From: Clostridiales bacterium
Lineage (GTDB): Bacteria > Bacillota > Clostridia > Oscillospirales > Oscillospiraceae
Assembly (NCBI GenBank): GCA_021203685.1
Contig: JAJQAS010000014.1
Location: 1 to 8,323 of the forward strand
DNA: 8,323 nucleotides
Direction of reading: 5' to 3'
Shown here: positions 1-5,123 of the stretch, piece by piece
Position numbering within the stretch: the first letter of the stretch is position 1
How the letters are laid out: the number at the start of each line of letters is the position of its first letter
Position numbers and translations under genes: made by a program
Notes under the pieces: generated by a model
What the model was told of the DNA's origin: nothing
The model's database searches: none
The model's input: only the letters and a program-made list of their open reading frames with translations

Positions 1-10
1 TTTTGCTCAA

Positions 11-43
11 AGAAAAACGCCCATATACGGGATATGAACGTTT
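11..43 (-). terminator. Rho-independent terminator of the small lipoprotein gene
   Basis: Read on the minus strand, a 12-bp stem (arms 32-43 and 15-26, with two G-U pairs) closes a 5-nt loop and runs directly into a T-rich tail. It starts 6 bp after the stop codon of the 50-residue lipoprotein gene, so it very probably ends that transcript. A dedicated terminator supports the short gene being a real, complete unit. Confidence 0.75.
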
Positions 44-49
44 CTTGAT

Positions 50-202
50 TTACTCCTTGTCGGAGGTATCGGAGACGGTGGAGGCGGAGGCGGCGGACGT
101 GTCCGCCTGGGTGGAGCTGTCCCCCGTAGCTGAGCTGCCGCCGCAGGCGGCCAGGCTCAGCACCATAGCGAAGGAGAGCAGAAGCGCGAGAAGTTTTTTC
201 AT
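50..202 (-). CDS. Very small secreted lipoprotein (50 aa), function unknown
   Basis: The ATG at 202-200 is preceded, 8 nt away, by a strong AGGAGGG site (211-217). The product has a classic lipoprotein signal: MKK, a hydrophobic stretch, then LAAC with the lipidated cysteine at residue 20 followed by GG. The mature part is only about 30 residues, rich in Ser, Thr, Ala and Asp, with no fold or domain visible. It should be anchored on the outer face of the membrane. The signal resembles those of ABC-transporter binding proteins, but the gene stops after the linker-like region and a terminator follows at once. It could therefore be a genuine tiny lipoprotein or the remnant of a longer one. No clear promoter was found upstream. 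Confidence 0.7.
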   Translation of the reverse strand: MKKLLALLLSFAMVLSLAACGGSSATGDSSTQADTSAASASTVSDTSDKE

Positions 203-283
203 AGGATAATCCCTCCTGTTGTGGGCCGCGCCGCGCCGTTCCCGCCGGGAGCCGTGAGATTCCCCAGCAAAACGGTGCGTGGG

Positions 284-314
284 CCTAAAGTTTAGCAGTA
301 CGCGCTAACTTAGG
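284..314. repeat. Imperfect dyad, possible operator
   Basis: The arms are 284-296 (CCTAAAGTTTAGC) and 304-314 (GCTAACTTAGG), separated by 7 nt. All 11 bases of the right arm pair with the left arm, which carries two extra single-base bulges. No T-run follows on either strand, so it is not a terminator. It lies about 80 bp upstream of the small lipoprotein start and could be an operator or a leader hairpin. The function is a guess. Confidence 0.35.
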
Positions 315-513
315 ATATCTTACAATGGAAAACTGAAACGAAGGTGAAACCTCTGTGAATTGCGCCCACCGATTCTTCTTCTAATTTATCAGGTTTTTTG
401 GGCAGGATGTCTAAAATAGTGGGTGAGAACCCCGCCGCTATGGTTCGCATAAGCCTTCTTTAGGCTGCGACGAAGGGGTTTCTCGGTGCCGCCACCGTCC
501 CGGTCTCCCCGCC

Positions 514-540
514 ATTGCACATTGCGAATTGCGAATTGCC
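514..540. repeat. Short tandem heptamer repeat
   Basis: Four head-to-tail units of about 7 nt run from 514 to 540: ATTGCAC, ATTGCGA, ATTGCGA, then a partial ATTGCC. They end 13 bp upstream of the -35 box of the DUF3048 promoter. They could be a slippage-prone microsatellite or repeated protein-binding sites; nothing in the window decides between these. Confidence 0.55.
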
Positions 541-552
541 CCGGTGTTTCCC

Positions 553-581
553 TTGACGAACAGGTGGAGATACGGTACAAT
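553..581 (+). promoter_or_regulatory. Sigma-A promoter of the DUF3048 lipoprotein gene
   Basis: TTGACG (553-558) and TACAAT (576-581) are separated by exactly 17 bp, close to the vegetative consensus. Transcription should start near 588, giving a leader of about 55 nt before the ATG at 644. Confidence 0.8.
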
Positions 582-643
582 AAACCCTTGTAAAGAGAAC
601 GAAAAGAACCAGATGCGAACCATACGAACAAGGAGGAACCTTT

Positions 644-1858
644 ATGAAAAAACTGTTGTGCCTGCTGCTGGTGCTGTCCATGGCGCTGGCCATGGCGGGC
701 TGCGCCACCGCCCAGGCGGAGGAAGAGGCGGAGGAGTCCGCCGAGGCGTCCGTGGTCGAAGTGGACGTGGAGCCCGTGGTGGAGGAAGACGAGTCCGAGC
801 CGGAGGAGGAGCAGCCCTTCGACTGGAGCTACATCAACCCCCTGACCGGCGAGGCCACCGAGGAGGACATCTCCAACAACCGCCCCATCGCCATCATGCT
901 CAACAACATCAAGCAGGCCCTGCCCCAGTACGGCAACAGCCAGGCCGATGTCTACTATGAGGTGCCCGAGGAGGGCGGCATCACCCGCATCATGGCCCTC
1001 TATCAGGACGTGACTGACGTGGGAGCCATCGGCAGCATCCGCTCCACCCGCCCCTACTATGTCCGGCTGGCCGTGGCCGCCGACTCCATCCTGGTCCACG
1101 CCGGGGGCAGCACCGCCGCCTATAACGTCATCAAGGATTATATGGAAAAATACGGCCTGGTGGACCTGGACTACCTGAGCAAGGGCACCCGCACCGCCGA
1201 CATCTTCTACCGGGACAGCAGCCGTCTGGCCTCCGGCTACGCCAGCGAGCACACCCTGTTCACCACCTCCGACAACATCCAGACCTACCTGGAGGAGCAC
1301 TCCGACGAAATTCGTCTGGAGCACAAGGAGGATTATGAGTACGTCCACTACTTCGTGGAGGACGGCACCCCGGCAAACGGCGACACCGCCGAGACCATCG
1401 ACGTCAGCTTCTCCGGCTACAAGGGCACCACCTTCACCTACGACAGCGAGAGCGGCAAGTACCTGGTCAGCGAGTTCGGCTCCGCCTATACGGATGGCGC
1501 CACCGGCTCCCAGGTCAGCGTGGAGAACGTAGTGGTCATCCAGACCAAGATCGAGGCCCTCAACGACGCCAAGAACCATGTGGCGGTCTACCTGACCGGC
1601 ACCGGCAGCGGCTACTTCGCCTGCAACGGCAAGTATGAGAAGATCACCTGGGAGAAGGAAAAGGCCAAGTACACCTATCAGTTCTACGATGAGGACGGCA
1701 ACGTGGTGGATCTGGGCGTGGGCAAGACCTACGTCTGCATCGTCGGCACCGAGCGGGACATCACCGTGGACGGCGTGGTGCTGGAATCCCCCGATGACGC
1801 GGAGGAGACCGAGGACCTGGCCAACTACGAAGTCACCGACGACGACGAGGAGGCATAA
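644..1858 (+). CDS. DUF3048 (YerB-like) membrane-anchored lipoprotein
   Basis: The 404-residue product starts at an ATG placed 7 nt after AAGGAGG (630-636). Residues 1-20 form a lipoprotein signal ending AMAGC, with Cys20 lipidated. Residues 25-57 are a strongly acidic, low-complexity linker. From about residue 60 the DUF3048 domain begins, recognised by NPLTGE (65-70), the stretch NNRPIAIMLNN (78-88), the VPEEGGITR region (108-115) and the GAIGSIRSTRPY region (127-138). The C-terminal end is again acidic. The family, typified by Bacillus YerB, is extracytoplasmic and lacks a firm biochemical function. It has its own promoter and a strong terminator, so it is probably monocistronic. The family call is confident; the role is not. 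Confidence 0.88.
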   Translation: MKKLLCLLLVLSMALAMAGCATAQAEEEAEESAEASVVEVDVEPVVEEDESEPEEEQPFDWSYINPLTGEATEEDISNNRPIAIMLNNIKQALPQYGNSQADVYYEVPEEGGITRIMALYQDVTDVGAIGSIRSTRPYYVRLAVAADSILVHAGGSTAAYNVIKDYMEKYGLVDLDYLSKGTRTADIFYRDSSRLASGYASEHTLFTTSDNIQTYLEEHSDEIRLEHKEDYEYVHYFVEDGTPANGDTAETIDVSFSGYKGTTFTYDSESGKYLVSEFGSAYTDGATGSQVSVENVVVIQTKIEALNDAKNHVAVYLTGTGSGYFACNGKYEKITWEKEKAKYTYQFYDEDGNVVDLGVGKTYVCIVGTERDITVDGVVLESPDDAEETEDLANYEVTDDDEEA

Positions 1859-1881
1859 CACCCCCTTCGCCCCCATCCACA

Positions 1882-1930
1882 CGGCCGGGGACGCTGCCAC
1901 AGAAAAACGGCGGCGTCCCCGGTCGATTTT
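1882..1930 (+). terminator. Strong Rho-independent terminator after the DUF3048 gene
   Basis: A 17-bp stem (1882-1898 with 1909-1925, two G-U pairs) closes a 10-nt A-rich loop and is followed by a short T-run at 1927-1930. It lies 24 nt past the stop codon and immediately before the next promoter, so it separates the two transcription units. Confidence 0.85.
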
Positions 1931-1931
1931 G

Positions 1932-1961
1932 TTGCCCAAACCGCCGAAGCTGTGGTATACT
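1932..1961 (+). promoter_or_regulatory. Promoter of the phosphatase-hydrolase-flavoprotein operon
   Basis: TTGCCC (1932-1937) and TATACT (1956-1961) are spaced by 18 bp, just after the preceding terminator. The -10 box is good and the -35 box is half matched. Transcription would start near 1968, about 37 nt before the phosphatase ATG. Confidence 0.65.
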
Positions 1962-2004
1962 GAGGGCAGAAAACCATATCACCGGAAGGAAACAGGTATC
2001 TTCT

Positions 2005-2484
2005 ATGAAAAACCGACCCAAGTACAACATCCTCTTTGTCTGTTGGGGCAACATCTGCCGCTCCCCCATGGCGGAGTTCATCCTCAAGGACATGGTGCGC
2101 AGGCGGGGCCTGCAGGACCAGTTCCTCATCGAGTCCGCCGCCCACTCCAGCGAGGAGATCGGCAACCCGGTTTATCCCCCGGCCCGGCGGGAGCTGGCCC
2201 GCCACGGCATCTCCTGCGCCGGCAAGCGGGCGCGGCAGATCGCCCGTTCAGATTACCAAAAATTCGACTGGATATTGGGCATGGAGCAGATCAACCTGCG
2301 CTATATGCTCCGGCAGTTCGGCGGCGACCCCGACCGCAAAATTCGCCGTCTGCTGGACTTCGCGGACTACCCCCGGGACATCGACGACCCCTGGTATACC
2401 GGCGAATTTTCCTCCACCTACGCGGACATCGTGGAGGGCTGCGAGGCGCTGCTGCGCTATCTGCTGCCAGAGGGGACGCCATGA
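2005..2484 (+). CDS. Low-molecular-weight protein tyrosine phosphatase
   Basis: The 159-residue protein has the usual length and layout of the family (arsenate-reductase-like fold). The phosphate-binding loop is C13-WGNIC-R19-S20, the CX5R(S) signature with Cys13 as nucleophile and Arg19 binding phosphate. The general acid is expected at Asp128 in the DDPWYTG motif near the C terminus. It should be a cytoplasmic enzyme that removes phosphate from tyrosine or, in some relatives, arginine residues. The ATG at 2005 fits the family N terminus, although the best Shine-Dalgarno match (1984-1990) is 14 nt away. The stop overlaps the next start as ATGA. Such phosphatases often oppose BY-kinases in capsule loci, but this one is in a separate operon and no kinase is visible, so its substrate is open. 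Confidence 0.93.
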   Translation: MKNRPKYNILFVCWGNICRSPMAEFILKDMVRRRGLQDQFLIESAAHSSEEIGNPVYPPARRELARHGISCAGKRARQIARSDYQKFDWILGMEQINLRYMLRQFGGDPDRKIRRLLDFADYPRDIDDPWYTGEFSSTYADIVEGCEALLRYLLPEGTP

Positions 2485-3044
2485 AGCTGGCAGTGGTTTT
2501 CCCCGGCATCGGCTACCATGTGGACAAGCCCCTGCTTTATTACAGCAAAAAAATTGCCCAGCGCCGGGGCTATCAGGTGGTGGACGTGCCCTACGGCGGG
2601 TTCCCCGCAGGCGTCAAAGGCTCCCGGGAGAAGATGGAAGCCTGCTTCACCTCCGCTCTGGCCCAGGCGGAACCGCTGCTGGGGGCGGTAGACTTCGCCC
2701 GGTACGATGAGGTGTTGTTCCTCTCCAAGAGCATCGGCACCGCCATCGCCTGCGCCTACGGCCAGCGGCACGGCCTGCGCACCCGCAACGTCTACTTTAC
2801 CCCGGTGGCCGAGACCTTCCGGGTGCAGGAACAGCCGGGCATCGTCTTTCACGGCGCCCGGGACGGCTGGGCGGACACGGCGTTGATCAAGGCGGAATGC
2901 GAAAAGCGGGGCCTGCCTCTCTTTCTGGTACCCGACGCCGACCACTCGCTGGAGACCGGCGACGTGCTGAACGACCTGTCCACCCTCCGCCGGGTCATGG
3001 AGACGGTGGCGCGGTACATCGCAGAAGGGGAGGAACCGAAATGA
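2481..3044 (+). CDS. Small alpha/beta hydrolase-fold protein
   Basis: The 187-residue product starts at the ATG of an ATGA overlap with the phosphatase stop, with AGGGG (2471-2475) upstream. The N terminus (KLAVVFPGIGYH) looks like the first strand and turn of the fold. The likely nucleophile elbow is S82-K-S84-I-G86, with Ser84 in the serine position and Ser replacing the first glycine of GxSxG. The FHGARD segment (123-128) could supply the acid, Asp128, and H155 in PDADHSLE (151-158) the catalytic histidine. The order Ser, Asp, His is correct. It has no signal peptide, so it is cytoplasmic. At under 190 residues it is a minimal fold with little lid. The substrate is unknown; an esterase or carboxylesterase-like role is the natural guess. 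Confidence 0.75.
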   Translation: MKLAVVFPGIGYHVDKPLLYYSKKIAQRRGYQVVDVPYGGFPAGVKGSREKMEACFTSALAQAEPLLGAVDFARYDEVLFLSKSIGTAIACAYGQRHGLRTRNVYFTPVAETFRVQEQPGIVFHGARDGWADTALIKAECEKRGLPLFLVPDADHSLETGDVLNDLSTLRRVMETVARYIAEGEEPK

Positions 3045-3550
3045 CCCACGAGGAATATCGGGCGGCGGCAGCCTACTGGACCGACAAGGAACCAACCGCC
3101 GCAAAAATGCCCCCGGACCGCCTGTGGGCGGCCATCGAGGGCTATCTGCTGGCCAACAACACCTGCGCGCTGGCCACCGGCAGTGGGAATTTTATCCGCT
3201 GCACCCCCATCGAGTACGCCTGGCGTCAGGGGGCGCTGTGGATGTTCTCCGAGGGCGGGCAGAAGTTCGTAGGGCTGGAGACCAACCCGGCGGTCTGCGC
3301 CGCAGTGTTTGACAAATATGAGGGCTTCGGCAAACTGAAGGGGATGCAGGTCACGGGGACAGCGACCCTGGTGGAGCCGTTCTCCCCGGAGTACCTCCAG
3401 GCGGCCCGGCACAAGGGTATCCCTGTGGAGGCCCTGCGCAAACTGCCCACCGTGATGCACCTCATCAAGGTGGTCCCCACCCGCATCGACTTTTTGAATT
3501 CCGATTTCAAGGCGGAGGGGTATGACAGCCGCCAGCACTGGGAACCGTAA
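3041..3550 (+). CDS. PNPOx-like FMN-binding split-barrel protein
   Basis: The 169-residue product starts at the ATG of a second ATGA overlap, with GGGGAGGA (3027-3034) ideally placed. After an N-terminal helical part it shows the split-barrel pattern: NTCALATGSGNFIRCTPIEY (40-59), then LWMFSEGGQKFVGLETN (66-82), then GKLKGMQVTGTATLVEP (97-113). The helix after the SEGG-K segment and the GxATLVE strand are typical of pyridoxamine 5'-phosphate oxidase-related proteins that bind FMN or another flavin. True PdxH is longer and has a defined C-terminal substrate motif not seen here, so vitamin B6 synthesis should not be assumed. It is the last gene of the operon and is followed by a hairpin terminator. 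Confidence 0.82.
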   Translation: MTHEEYRAAAAYWTDKEPTAAKMPPDRLWAAIEGYLLANNTCALATGSGNFIRCTPIEYAWRQGALWMFSEGGQKFVGLETNPAVCAAVFDKYEGFGKLKGMQVTGTATLVEPFSPEYLQAARHKGIPVEALRKLPTVMHLIKVVPTRIDFLNSDFKAEGYDSRQHWEP

Positions 3551-3552
3551 AA

Positions 3553-3580
3553 AAGAGGGAGGGCCTGCGCCCTCCCTTTT
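3553..3580. terminator. Bidirectional terminator between convergent genes
   Basis: A 12-bp stem (3553-3564 with 3569-3580) closes the tetraloop CTGC. It ends in T residues on the plus strand and is followed by T residues on the minus strand as well (the A-run starting at 3549). It sits just after the stop of the flavoprotein gene and 4 bp past the end of the Rrf2 gene, so it should serve both. Confidence 0.85.
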
Positions 3581-3584
3581 GGCT

Positions 3585-4013
3585 TTACAGCCGCTCCCCG
3601 CTGGCCCGGTACTGCTCCAGCAGGTTTTGCAGGGTGATGCCGTTCAAATAGTCGTTGATGACCCGGTTCAGCCCCTGCCAGATGGGCAGTGTGGGACAGA
3701 CGGCGCTGCGCTCGCAGACCTCCGCGTCCTCGTCCACGCAGGGCACCGGGGAGAGGCCGTTTTCCGTGATGCGGAGGATCTCCCCCACGGTGTACTCCTC
3801 CGGCGAACGGGCCAGGCGGTAGCCCCCCTGGAACCCCCGGCTGGTTTTCAGCACGCCGGAGCGGTTGAAAATCAGCACGATTTGTTCCAGATATTTTTTG
3901 GAGATGCCCTGCCGCTCCGCCACGTCCCGCAGGGAGACATAGCCGTCCTCCTGGTGCTGGGCCAAGTCCACCATCATGGAGAGGGCGTAACGCCCCTTGG
4001 TCGAAATTCTCAA
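3585..4013 (-). CDS. Rrf2-family transcriptional regulator, probable Fe-S sensor
   Basis: I start this at TTG (4013-4011): AAGGAGG (4021-4027) lies 7 nt before it, and the protein then opens with RISTKGRYAL, the usual Rrf2 N terminus. The upstream in-frame ATG at 4082 lies in the promoter. The 142-residue protein has a winged helix-turn-helix at about 26-70 (VSLRDVAERQGISKKYLEQI, then the wing GGYRLAR). Three cysteines, Cys92, Cys100 and Cys106 (CX7CX5C), lie where IscR- and NsrR-type members bind an Fe-S cluster; those use CX5CX5C, so the first gap is two residues longer. It could sense Fe-S status, nitric oxide or redox stress. No isc or cys genes adjoin it, so its regulon is unknown. Confidence 0.9.
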   Translation of the reverse strand: MRISTKGRYALSMMVDLAQHQEDGYVSLRDVAERQGISKKYLEQIVLIFNRSGVLKTSRGFQGGYRLARSPEEYTVGEILRITENGLSPVPCVDEDAEVCERSAVCPTLPIWQGLNRVINDYLNGITLQNLLEQYRASGERL

Positions 4014-4053
4014 GCAAAGCCCTCCTTTTTGGTCCGTTTGTTCAGCAGTCCTC

Positions 4054-4082
4054 ATTATAACACAAGCCGCCCGGCCTTTCAA
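4054..4082 (-). promoter_or_regulatory. Promoter of the Rrf2 regulator gene
   Basis: On the minus strand TTGAAA (4077-4082) and TATAAT (4054-4059) are spaced by 17 bp, and a TGT just upstream of the -10 gives an extended -10 element. The start of transcription would be near 4047. The -35 box lies in the loop of the hairpin at 4066-4096. Confidence 0.85.
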
Positions 4083-4104
4083 GCGGACCGGGCGGCTGTT
4101 TTTT
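4066..4104. terminator. GC-rich hairpin with T-run on the plus strand
   Basis: A perfect 9-bp stem (GCCGCCCGG at 4066-4074, CCGGGCGGC at 4088-4096) has a 13-nt loop and is followed on the plus strand by a T6 run (4099-4104). On the minus strand the tail is only weakly T-rich (TTGTGTT). It would stop plus-strand transcription antisense to the 132-residue gene and could weakly end that gene's own message. No plus-strand gene feeds into it. Confidence 0.6.
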
Positions 4105-4123
4105 GAGGGGGCTTCGCCCCCTC
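4105..4123. other. Short perfect hairpin after the 132-residue gene
   Basis: GAGGGGG (4105-4111) pairs with CCCCCTC (4117-4123) around a CTTCG loop, starting 5 bp past the stop codon of the minus-strand 132-residue gene. On that strand it is followed by A residues, not T, so it is not a normal terminator for the gene. It may protect the 3' end of the message, or act together with the larger hairpin beside it. Confidence 0.5.
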
Positions 4124-4128
4124 GCGGT

Positions 4129-4527
4129 TCAATAGATCTCGCCGGAGATTTTTGCTTTGGGCTGCTGCCGCCTGGGGGCGGGGTAGTCCTGGGTCAGCCG
4201 GAGCTGGGTCACGGTGACGCCCCGGGCGTTCACGGTCACCCGCAGCTCCGCCCAGTTGCCGGGCAGCTCCAGCACCCGGGCCGGGACCACGCAGCGCAGC
4301 CGCTGGGCCTTGCCGCCCTTCCCGCCGGAGGCCAGCCGCAGGCGGTAGCTGGCCTGGGCCAGCCGGCGGCGCAGGGTGTCGCTGTGGTTCAGGTACCGGC
4401 GCACCGCGTAGCGGACGGTGTCCGCTGCCAGCTCCTTCGCCCCGCTCTCGGCGGACCAGGAAAAGCCCGGCGCAAAATCGAAGGTGCAGCCGATGGTGGA
4501 AACCTTGTTGTTCTGATAAATGTCCAT
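4129..4527 (-). CDS. Unrecognised 132-aa protein with a structured leader
   Basis: The ATG at 4527-4525 lies 7 nt after AAGGAGG (4535-4541), which makes the start convincing. I do not recognise the family. The protein has no signal peptide or membrane segment. Residues 1-30 are mixed and polar. Residues 30-57 look helical and basic (ADTVRYAVRRYLNH then TLRRRLAQ). Residues 58-112 read as a run of beta strands (YRLRLA, RLRCVVPARVLEL, AELRVTVN, VTVTQLRLT). The tail is basic and proline-rich. The net charge is positive, so binding to nucleic acid or another polyanion is possible but not shown. It is apparently expressed from its own promoter about 170 nt upstream through a leader with two hairpins. 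The good ribosome site argues that it is real. Confidence 0.72.
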   Translation of the reverse strand: MDIYQNNKVSTIGCTFDFAPGFSWSAESGAKELAADTVRYAVRRYLNHSDTLRRRLAQASYRLRLASGGKGGKAQRLRCVVPARVLELPGNWAELRVTVNARGVTVTQLRLTQDYPAPRRQQPKAKISGEIY

Positions 4528-4579
4528 AACCGTTCCTCCTTGGAAATGATAGGGTGGCAATTTCCGCGGGAACAGGCGC

Positions 4580-4617
4580 AAAAAACACCGGCCCCCGCGC
4601 AGCTCGCAGGGTCGGTG
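4580..4617 (-). terminator. Terminator-like hairpin inside the leader of the 132-residue gene
   Basis: On the minus strand CACCG (4613-4617) pairs with CGGTG (4586-4590), continued inward by GGG/CCC and GCG/CGC pairs with small bulges, and the stem is followed directly by six T (4580-4585). It lies between the gene's promoter and its ATG, about 60 nt before the start codon, so read-through is needed for expression. This is the layout of an attenuator. One closing pair is G-U on the plus strand but C-A on the minus strand, which weakens the minus-strand reading. Confidence 0.6.
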
Positions 4618-4621
4618 CAGC

Positions 4622-4679
4622 AAAAAAAGAAACACTACCCCTGTCGAACTTCCTAGCAATTGACCCAAGGGTGGTGTTT
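4622..4679 (-). promoter_or_regulatory. First leader hairpin, possible attenuator or aptamer
   Basis: Arms 4630-4640 and 4669-4679 form an 11-position stem with an inner GUCGA/UUGAC stem (4643-4647, 4660-4664). On the minus strand the stem has C-A mismatches but is followed by C and T7 (4622-4629). On the plus strand the same positions become G-U pairs, and the tail is TTTT. It begins about 17 nt after the predicted start of transcription. I do not recognise a known riboswitch class. Confidence 0.5.
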
Positions 4680-4702
4680 TGTCCATTTATCGGAACAATT
4701 GT

Positions 4703-4731
4703 AGTTTACCACGGGCCTGGCCCTTTGTCAA
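4703..4731 (-). promoter_or_regulatory. Sigma-A promoter of the 132-residue gene
   Basis: On the minus strand a perfect TTGACA (4726-4731) is followed by 17 bp and TAAACT (4703-4708). Transcription would start near 4696, within the 8-bp palindrome ACAATTGT (4695-4702). The -35 box is enclosed by the inverted repeat described at 4719-4738. Confidence 0.75.
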
Positions 4732-4738
4732 TAGGGCC
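4719..4738. repeat. Inverted repeat enclosing the -35 box, candidate operator
   Basis: GGCCCT (4719-4724) and AGGGCC (4733-4738) are perfect inverted copies with an 8-nt spacer that contains the TTGACA box. A protein dimer bound here would block RNA polymerase. An alternative pairing (CGGGCC 4712-4717 with GGCCCG 4735-4740), with T7 at 4746-4752, could instead be a weak plus-strand terminator. Confidence 0.45.
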
Positions 4739-4890
4739 CGCTGGATTTTTTTGAAAATGTCCTGGCTGCGGCTTCTTCCGCAGGGTCCCGCACCGACTTG
4801 TAAAATCGTTAGATTTCCTGACCGTGCGCTTTCCCCGGCGATATTCGATAATATTTACAAGCGTTGACCCGGAATTTACATAAAAATTCA

Positions 4891-4919
4891 TTGCTATTCC
4901 CGCCGTTTTTCGTTATAAA
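4891..4919 (+). promoter_or_regulatory. Probable promoter of the polysaccharide operon
   Basis: TTGCTA (4891-4896) and TATAAA (4914-4919) are 17 bp apart, in the AT-rich stretch before the operon. The start of transcription would be near 4926, giving a leader of about 250 nt. The -35 box is only partly consensus, so this is tentative. Confidence 0.5.
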
Positions 4920-5049
4920 GACAATAATGCGGCGATATGTCGGCAAACGTTCAGGAAAGTCACCGGATTGTCGCGCAGAGAGACCTGGTTTGACAGGAAC
5001 TGCACAAATATCCCTTTTGTGTGAAGCCACTTTCGCAAAAATGGATGAA

Positions 5050-5123
5050 AAAGCGGCGTACACAGCAGCCTTTCTCCCCTTTTGCCCCTCTCCCCAATGC
5101 CAACCGCTGCAAAACGCCGCTTT
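5050..5123 (+). promoter_or_regulatory. Long leader hairpin ahead of the polysaccharide operon
   Basis: AAAGCGGCGT (5050-5059) pairs perfectly with ACGCCGCTTT (5114-5123). After a 5/3-nt internal loop, GCAGC (5065-5069) pairs with GCTGC (5106-5110), leaving a pyrimidine-rich loop of 36 nt. No T-run follows, so it is not a terminator. Polysaccharide operons of Firmicutes often carry leader RNA used for processive antitermination (the EAR element; LoaP targets), and this hairpin could be of that kind. That is an inference. Confidence 0.45.

Larger units (their letters stand above)
203..552. other. Intergenic region between two divergent lipoprotein genes
   Basis: No convincing gene lies here. 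The part next to the small lipoprotein gene (about 220-260) is very GC-rich; 290-420 is more AT-rich. The region holds an imperfect dyad at 284-314, the left arm of a 12-bp inverted repeat at 439-450, and a heptamer repeat at 514-540. The long minus-strand open frame crossing 389-1939 is antisense to the DUF3048 gene and has no family signature. Confidence 0.6.
439..624. repeat. 12-bp perfect inverted repeat bracketing the DUF3048 promoter
   Basis: TATGGTTCGCAT at 439-450 recurs as its exact reverse complement at 613-624. The bracketed 162 bp contain the promoter at 553-581 but not the ribosome binding site at 630-636. This is the layout of an invertible promoter segment, although 12 bp is short for that and no recombinase gene is present. 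It may also be coincidence. Confidence 0.4.

Noticed and set aside
389..1939. 516-codon open frame on the minus strand
   Set aside because: It is antisense to the DUF3048 gene, is rich in Val/Gly/Leu from GC-rich codon complementing, has no ribosome site and no family signature.
2005..2484. Wzb-type capsule phosphatase of the downstream polysaccharide locus
   Set aside because: It is in a separate operon ended by a strong terminator, with two minus-strand genes between, so a link to capsule control is not supported.
4013..4082. Upstream ATG at 4082 for the Rrf2 gene
   Set aside because: The added 23 residues would come from the promoter itself; the TTG has an ideal ribosome site and gives the normal family N terminus.
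4622..4680. Assignment of the leader hairpins to a known riboswitch or T-box
   Set aside because: None of the core motifs of the classes I can recall, including the T-box sequence, is present.
4990..5018. TTGACA at 4990-4995 as a promoter for the polysaccharide operon
   Set aside because: No acceptable -10 box lies 16-18 bp downstream, so the match is probably chance.
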